From Verrucomicrobiota bacterium (GTDB lineage Bacteria > Verrucomicrobiota > Verrucomicrobiia > Chthoniobacterales > UBA10450): 58,025 nucleotides of DNA. A program made the translations under genes and the position numbers. Positions 53,373-58,025 of the stretch are shown piece after piece (position 1 is the stretch's first letter; every line of letters starts with the position of its first letter). Below the pieces are notes generated by a model. The model was not told where the DNA came from, made no database searches, and was given only the letters and a program-made list of their open reading frames with translations. The stretch lies in NCBI GenBank assembly GCA_003219465.1, contig QHOX01000062.1, positions 19,719 through 77,743 on the forward strand, written 5' to 3'.

Positions 53373-54509
53373 TTGATATTGAATATCGAAGTTTCAGAGG
53401 TGACATCGCGTCGTGAGCGCGATGTGTTCATCAAATTTCAGTGGCAAATTTATGCGAATGATCCGGTGTGGGTACCGCCGCTGATCATCGAACGCAAAAG
53501 GTTTCTCGATCACAAGCGGCATCCATTCTACAAGCATGGCGACGCCGCGCTATTCCTCGCGCGAAAGAACGGCAAAATCGCCGGTCGAATCATGGCCAGC
53601 GACGATCCGAATTACAATTCGCTGCACGAAACGAATGTAGGCTGTTTCGGCCTGTTCGAGTGCATCGACGATCAAGAAGTAGCCGCTGCGCTTTTTGACG
53701 CTGCGGCCAGTTGGCTTCGCAACAAAGGCCGAACCGAAATGATGGGGCCGATCGATTATTCAACGAATTACGTGTGCGGCCTATTGATCGACGGGTTCCA
53801 GTTTCCGCCTACGATTTTGACCGCGCACAACCCGCCATACTATCGCGAGTTGATCGAGAGCTGCGGCTTCGCGAAAGCGAAAGATTGGTACGCGTGGTGG
53901 TTTGCCGATCCGTCGAAGGCCGCGACGCATTTGCGACGGCTCGCAACGCGCTTGAAAACGCGTTGGCCTGTCACCATTCGTCCGGCAAATCTCAAGGACC
54001 TGCGCGGCGAGAGCAGGCGGCTTCGTCAAATTTTTAATCAGGCTTGGAAAAAGAACTGGGGTTTTGTGCCGTTCACCGAAGCCGAGATCGAGTTCATGAC
54101 GGAGGAACTGAAGCCGCTGATCGTGCCGGAGTTTGCCTGGATCGCCGAGATAGGAAATGAACCCGTTGGATTCACATTATGCCTGCCGGACATCAACGTT
54201 GTGCTGCGCGACCTGAACGGCCGACTCACTCGCTTCGGCCTGCCAATCGGCCTTATTAGACTGCTCTTCTACAAAAAGCGTATTCGAAAAGGACGTTTAA
54301 TCGCTCTCGGCGTTATTGAAAAATATCGCCGCGCCGGAATAGCGGAGATGCTTGTGCTGCGGGTCATGGAGGAAACGATGATCAAGCGCGGGATCACGGG
54401 CGAACTAAGCATGACGCTCGAAGACAATTACATGATCAACCGCTTTCTCGAAGCCATCGGAGCCCAGCGCTATAAGACCTATCGCATCTTCAAAAGGACA
54501 ATGACCTGA
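53373..54509 (+). CDS. GNAT-fold acyltransferase, candidate bacterial ceramide synthase
   Basis: The 378-residue protein has no membrane helix, and its C-terminal third has the GNAT acyl-CoA site: FAWIAEIGNEPVGFTLCLPD, then ALGVIEKYRRAGIAEMLVLR (the R-x-x-G-x-A loop) and ITGELSMTLEDNYMINRFLE. The N-terminal half begins FQWQIYANDPVWVPPLIIER and includes a PPTILTAHNPPYYRELI segment. In Caulobacter, ceramide synthase is a GNAT-type N-acyltransferase rather than a TLC-type one, and an enzyme of this fold inside an SPT operon is the best candidate for the same step. The start is TTG at 53373. The stop overlaps the start of the next gene (ATGA). Confidence 0.72.
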   Translation: MILNIEVSEVTSRRERDVFIKFQWQIYANDPVWVPPLIIERKRFLDHKRHPFYKHGDAALFLARKNGKIAGRIMASDDPNYNSLHETNVGCFGLFECIDDQEVAAALFDAAASWLRNKGRTEMMGPIDYSTNYVCGLLIDGFQFPPTILTAHNPPYYRELIESCGFAKAKDWYAWWFADPSKAATHLRRLATRLKTRWPVTIRPANLKDLRGESRRLRQIFNQAWKKNWGFVPFTEAEIEFMTEELKPLIVPEFAWIAEIGNEPVGFTLCLPDINVVLRDLNGRLTRFGLPIGLIRLLFYKKRIRKGRLIALGVIEKYRRAGIAEMLVLRVMEETMIKRGITGELSMTLEDNYMINRFLEAIGAQRYKTYRIFKRTMT

Positions 54510-55216
54510 TGAGCAAACCTCAAGACGGTTTCGTTTCACGATTTCTGAATCGGCCGATTTCGCGGCGGATAACAAGTTTTCTGCTCAAGTTTCCGCTTCA
54601 TCCCAACGCGTGGACGATATCGATCTTTGTTTTGCCGGTGATCGCAAGTGTATTCTTGGCGCGCGGTGATTACGTTAGCGTCATCATTGGCGCGGCTGTT
54701 TTTCAGGCGTTCAGTATTCTTGATGGATGTGACGGCGAGATTGCGCGCGCCAAAAATTTGGAATCGAAGTTCGGGGAACGTTTGGATTACTTCTGCGATT
54801 TTCTGGCAAGCCTTATCTATGTTCTCGCTCTTAGCCTGGGGCTTCATCATTTAGCCGAAGGAATCGTCTGCGCCGGCTTGATCACGGCTAACGAATGGCT
54901 TCTGCGCGGTGGCAAGGACGAAATGCAGATGGTTTCGGCAAAGCTGCATGAGTCGTTTTATGCGAGGCACCACGGAATGATTGGCCATTCCGGTTTGCTG
55001 AATTTCGGTGAACGATTTGTGTGGTGGATCTTCCAGCTGACCAAGCGGGACATGGCCATCCTCGTTTTCCTCGTGCTTGCGTTACTCGGCCTGGCTGTCT
55101 GGATCCTTCATCTGTGGACGGTTGTTGCCGCTGCAAGCCTGATCGTCACCGTGATCGCCACGATCAGATCCGGCATGGGTCATGGCGATGTCGTAACGCG
55201 CGAGCCGCGATCGTAA
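54509..55216 (+). CDS. CDP-alcohol phosphatidyltransferase II
   Basis: The 235-residue membrane protein has the complete CDP-alcohol motif in LDGCDGEIARAKNLESKFGE and DYFCDF (D-x2-D-G-x2-A-R-x8-G-x3-D-x3-D). It has six membrane helices (for example FVLPVIASVFLARGDYVSVI and FLASLIYVLALSLGL). The gene is the last of the coupled group that starts at 51173. It differs in sequence and length from the first CDP-alcohol enzyme, so the two probably use different headgroups or different lipids. Inositol, glycerol and ethanolamine are all possible. A nucleotidyltransferase pseudogene lies downstream on the other strand. Confidence 0.82.
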   Translation: MSKPQDGFVSRFLNRPISRRITSFLLKFPLHPNAWTISIFVLPVIASVFLARGDYVSVIIGAAVFQAFSILDGCDGEIARAKNLESKFGERLDYFCDFLASLIYVLALSLGLHHLAEGIVCAGLITANEWLLRGGKDEMQMVSAKLHESFYARHHGMIGHSGLLNFGERFVWWIFQLTKRDMAILVFLVLALLGLAVWILHLWTVVAAASLIVTVIATIRSGMGHGDVVTREPRS

Positions 55217-55248
55217 GGCGCGCGCTTTGCAAGGATTCACTCTGTATC

Positions 55249-55790
55249 TCAAGTCAGCGCGCTCTGTTGCAAGAGCCTTCGGGATCTGGCGATTTGGCTC
55301 TCCGCATGTTGCAGCATCTGCGGCGTATCCAGATCCTGCCACCAGCTCTCGCCGATGTCGATGGCCTGGACTTTACTATCGCGGGCCATCAATCGAATTG
55401 CATCAGCCAGGCTGCAATCGCTTTGGCCGCTGATGGATTTCGCTCGCTCGAGATACTCAAAGATCCAGCGGGCAAATGAACAAGCCGGTATCGATCGCAT
55501 CGTAAATCCGCGGATCTTTGCCGATGCTGACGACCCTGTTTCCGCGCCTTTGAACCTTCATCGCATCATCCAAATCGCGAATTGACTCGAGTTTTCGATC
55601 CACGGCGATGTTGAGCATGTCAGGATTCGATGAATCGATTAAAAGATCCACAATCGCATTGTCGAACAAATGATCGCTCATCGTCAAAAGAAACGGCGAC
55701 GTTATGTGATTAGCGGCTGCGAGGACCGATACGCCGTTTTGCTTTTGCCAATCGGGATTTTCGATGAAGCAGGGCTCAAGCCCGGACGGA
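55249..55790 (-). pseudogene. Nucleotidyltransferase, truncated and frameshifted
   Basis: A first frame reads ENPDWQKQNGVSVLAAANHI, TSPFLLTMSDHLFDNAIVDL, DMLNIAVDRKLESIRDLDDA, KDPRIYDAIDTGLFICPLDL and then stops. The next frame goes on FEYLERAKSISGQSDCSLAD and ESWWQDLDTPQMLQHAESQI to 55249. The whole matches the gene at the right edge (57670-58025), which is not broken there. The front with the GxGxR nucleotide-binding loop is missing, because the radical SAM gene begins at 55879. In the family, sugar-phosphate or choline-phosphate cytidylyltransferases make the CDP-linked headgroup used by CDP-alcohol enzymes. The 5' limit is approximate. Confidence 0.75.
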
Positions 55791-55878
55791 ATAGTGCGCG
55801 ACCAAAACAGGCGTCGCGAGGGCCCATTTTTGCGTCGGGAGAAGATTGCCGCTACACTGAGGATCTCATCAAAGCTGC

Positions 55879-57021
55879 ATGAAGATTCTGAAACACGTCC
55901 GCCGTGAATTTTCCGGCTACAATATTTTGGAATCGGGCAAGCGTCTGCTCGATCGCAAACCGCTGCAATGCAGTCTTTATGTCACGGATCATTGCAATCT
56001 CGATTGTGCCTATTGCACGGAGTACGACAACAGCCGGCCGCATCCCACCCTCGACGATTTGAAAAAATGGGTTCGGAAGATTCGCGAGCTTGGCACTATG
56101 CGCATTGCTCTCGTCGGCGGTGAGCCGCTCACGCATCCGAATATTGTCGAACTCGTTCGCTACTGTCGCGAGCTCGGCTTTGCCACGAGTCTGACCACCA
56201 ACGGTTTCCTCCTGACGCGTAAACTCGTCGTGCAACTGGAAGATGCCGGCCTGCAGGTGATGCAGATCAGTGTTGATCGGATGACACCGAGTTCGATTAC
56301 GAAGAAGTCCTTCAAGACGATTTTGCCGAAGCTCGATTATTTTCGTCATTCAAAAATCAGTCTCCATATCACCGGAGTGATTTGCGCCGACACCTTGCCC
56401 GAAGCGCAGGCCGTGCTCGAGACCGGTTTGTCGCGCGGAATTCCCACCGAAGTTCGCCTCGTGCATGCGGATCCTTTGCATCGGTTTCGCGTCGATCGCG
56501 GGCGGCGTGAGGAACTCGAACGTTTTATCGATTCGATGATCGAGCGAAAGCGCCGCGGGGAAAAAATTCACACCAGCGAGGCGATCCTTAATTACCAACG
56601 GAGCCTCCTCCGAGGCGAGTACGTCGAGTGGACGTGTATGGCCGGCTACAAATTATTCTTCGTTTCTGCGCAAGGGAAGTTTTGGATTTGCAGCATGGTG
56701 CACACGGACAAGCACATCATGGACGTGACGCTGGACGACCTTTACGCCAATTATCACAAGAAATCCTGCCAGGAAGGTTGCGGTGTTTACTGTGCTGTGA
56801 GTGCCTCACTGCTGGTCGAGAAACCAGTGCGCGTGCTCGGCCAAGAAATTATCGCGCGCGCCAAGCGCCTGCCGTCCATGTTGCATCCGTCTTCAAGTCC
56901 GCGAATCAATAACCCGACGTCCTCCGGCGTTACAAATCCAGATGGAACGCACAAGATGAACGGCAGCACTAACAGCGGCCCATCCGCAGATGATTGCGTA
57001 ACTTTGCGAGAAGGCACCTGA
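55879..57021 (+). CDS. Radical SAM protein with SPASM-like C-terminus
   Basis: The 380-residue protein has the iron-sulfur motif VTDHCNLDCAYCTEYDN (C-x3-C-x2-C, about residues 38-45), GGEPLTHPNIVELVRYCREL, TTNGFLLT and a C-terminal region with extra cysteines (CMAGYKLFF, WICSM, CQEGCGVYC), as in radical SAM proteins with auxiliary clusters. The substrate is unknown; radical SAM enzymes of this general type occur in lipid or polyol modification as well as in peptide maturation. The Pro/Ser-rich C-terminal 50 residues look unstructured. A truncated relative follows at 57132. The ATG at 55879 fits the family start. Confidence 0.8.
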   Translation: MKILKHVRREFSGYNILESGKRLLDRKPLQCSLYVTDHCNLDCAYCTEYDNSRPHPTLDDLKKWVRKIRELGTMRIALVGGEPLTHPNIVELVRYCRELGFATSLTTNGFLLTRKLVVQLEDAGLQVMQISVDRMTPSSITKKSFKTILPKLDYFRHSKISLHITGVICADTLPEAQAVLETGLSRGIPTEVRLVHADPLHRFRVDRGRREELERFIDSMIERKRRGEKIHTSEAILNYQRSLLRGEYVEWTCMAGYKLFFVSAQGKFWICSMVHTDKHIMDVTLDDLYANYHKKSCQEGCGVYCAVSASLLVEKPVRVLGQEIIARAKRLPSMLHPSSSPRINNPTSSGVTNPDGTHKMNGSTNSGPSADDCVTLREGT

Positions 57022-57131
57022 CAAAAAACCATACTCCAGGACCCAAACATAGACGTTTCTCCGGGCCGCAATCAGCCGGAAGGCACGGTCGAATGGCGTG
57101 GGGCCATCGAGCAGGCGGTCTGTGACCATCT

Positions 57132-57680
57132 TTGCGCGGCGTTTCGACGCGGAAGGTTCTCAACAACCTGAAGAAGCGCTTGCAATGGTTGCGGGACCAC
57201 GCCCGGTTTGAAGTGGTTATCTGTGCGGTCATCGGCGCATGTCCTCCCGAGGAAGCTGATGAAGTCGTCTCCTTTGTGCGTCAGCTTGGCTTTGGCGCCC
57301 GCGTGCTTCTCGTGCACGATAGCCAGGGGCAACTCAAGTTGAGCAGTGAAGACCTGAAGGCGTTCGAGAACATCGTAGACAAGCTGCCAAGGAAATGGCC
57401 GGAATTCTCGGGCTATCGCAGGGAGCTCGTGCGCGGTCGCCCCGCACCATTCAAATGTCGCGCCGACAGCCGCTACCTTTACGTGGATGAATACGGGAAA
57501 GTGAATTGGTGCTCGCAGATCCGGAACTTGTGGTCCAAAAACCTGATGGATTACACCACCAACGATTTACGCGAACAGTTTTACCGCTATAAATCTTGTC
57601 ACGCGACGTGCACCCTCGGATGCGCCCGCTCGGCCAGCCAGCTCGACAACTGGCGCTCTCAACCAGGATTCAGCTCCTAA
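57132..57680 (+). pseudogene. C-terminal half of a second radical SAM protein
   Basis: The 182-residue frame, with only a TTG start, reads RKVLNNLKKRLQWLRDHARF, VVICAVIGACPPEEADEVVS, RVLLVHDSQGQLKL, and then PAPFKCRADSRYLYVDEYGK and SCHATCTLGCARSASQLDNW. This is like the second half of a radical SAM protein with auxiliary clusters. The C-x3-C-x2-C part is missing, so it is probably an inactive fragment. The 110 bases between it and the previous gene hold no recognisable front half. It is a different paralogue from the one at 55879, and its end is 10 bases inside the next gene. Confidence 0.65.
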
Positions 57681-58025
57681 CCAACGGGGTCAAATTCTTC
57701 TCTGCGTAGCGTAGCGCCCCGGGAGTGTCGACGTCCTGCCACCAGGTGTCGCCGATTTCTATCACCTGAGTTTTCCCATCTGCGGCCATTAATCGAACTG
57801 CGTCGGTCAAACTGCAGTCACCCTGATTGCTGGCGGATTTGGCTTTGCCCAGGTACGTGAAGATTTCTACCGGGGAAACGAACAAACCGATATCAATGGC
57901 ATCGTAGTTACCCAGGTTTTTGCCAATATCGATGACTCCATTTTTGCGCGTTCGGACTTTCATCGCATCATGCAAATCGAAAATGGAATCGAGCTTTCGA
58001 TCGACTGCCATGTTGAGCAGTTGAG
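57670..58025 (-). CDS. Nucleotidyltransferase (partial, 5' end outside window)
   Basis: The frame ends at 57670 and is open to the right edge. It reads QLLNMAVDRKLDSIFDLHDA, MKVRTRKNGVIDIGKNLGNY, DAIDIGLFVSPVEIFTYLGK, GDCSLTDAVRLMAADGKTQV and IEIGDTWWQDVDTPGALRYA. It is a close paralogue of the broken copy at 55249. The last segment is the C-terminal signature of sugar/choline phosphate nucleotidyltransferases. Only the C-terminal half is in the window; the real start is outside. The ATG at about 58011 lies inside the conserved region and is not the start. Confidence 0.75.
   Translation of the reverse strand, partial: QLLNMAVDRKLDSIFDLHDAMKVRTRKNGVIDIGKNLGNYDAIDIGLFVSPVEIFTYLGKAKSASNQGDCSLTDAVRLMAADGKTQVIEIGDTWWQDVDTPGALRYAEKNLTPLVRS

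Noticed and set aside
57022-57131. Minus-strand frame MVTDRLLDGPTPFDRAFRLI and on
   Set aside because: It has no recognisable family and lies opposite a broken gene region. It could be a fragment of something, but support is too thin.
1-58025. CRISPR array or integrated phage
   Set aside because: No regularly spaced repeats, cas genes, integrases or phage structural genes were seen.

Overview
The window looks like a chromosomal segment of a soil-type Verrucomicrobiota bacterium, plausibly of the Chthoniobacterales / 'Candidatus Udaeobacter' kind. The grounds are a UBact-type ubiquitin-like modifier in front of proteasome genes, a Kdo transferase (Gram-negative envelope), many outer membrane proteins, a kinase-TPR protein of a style I associate with this phylum, and short dispersed repeats that run into coding sequences. 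The phylum is inferred from gene content and recall, not from a search.

Layout. 0-1.7 kb (minus): UBact, prcB and prcA, translationally overlapping, with prcA running off the left edge. 1.8-7 kb: LysM and GYF-domain proteins, an MsbA-like ABC exporter carrying a palindromic repeat inside its reading frame, and an HTTM membrane protein with its coupled partner. 7-10.4 kb: a Ser/Thr kinase-TPR protein preceded by a cyclase remnant, then folB. 10.7-14.9 kb: a DUF4331 / TPR / HupE-like trio. 15.4-23.5 kb: a three-CxxCH membrane cytochrome followed by a 1648-residue fusion of a GMC flavoprotein with a membrane-embedded patatin lipase. 23.7-33.4 kb: housekeeping genes (tRNA-Glu, waaA, rsmD, an AsmA-like gene, a lipid kinase, glnE, rho, yebC). 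33.5-36.9 kb: a broken and partly inverted gene, an RraA-like protein, a SET-domain protein and a LysR regulator.

37-48.1 kb is an unusual accessory stretch. Six 20-bp sites resembling the GGGACTWWAGTCCC dyad of the mycobacterial DosR regulator lie in front of an alpha/beta hydrolase, a large surface protein, two outer membrane proteins, a receiver-domain protein and a truncated membrane sensor. Many genes here are interrupted: a hydrolase, a K+ channel, a receiver and a DapA-family gene by single-base shifts, a lipoprotein by an in-frame amber codon, and a porin by an out-of-frame fusion. Either this island is decaying or the assembly is poor locally.

49.2-55.2 kb is the most exciting part: what appears to be a bacterial ceramide/sphingolipid cluster. 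It holds a DES1-like dihydroceramide desaturase, an FA2H/Scs7-like hydroxylase, a serine-palmitoyltransferase-like enzyme, a GNAT-fold acyltransferase that could act as the ceramide synthase, and two CDP-alcohol phosphotransferases. The last four are almost entirely translationally coupled. In the proposed pathway the long-chain base is made, N-acylated, desaturated and 2-hydroxylated, and then given a phospho-headgroup. A ketosphinganine reductase and an acyl carrier protein are not seen here. The right end (55.2-58 kb) carries two nucleotidyltransferase / radical SAM pairs, partly degraded.
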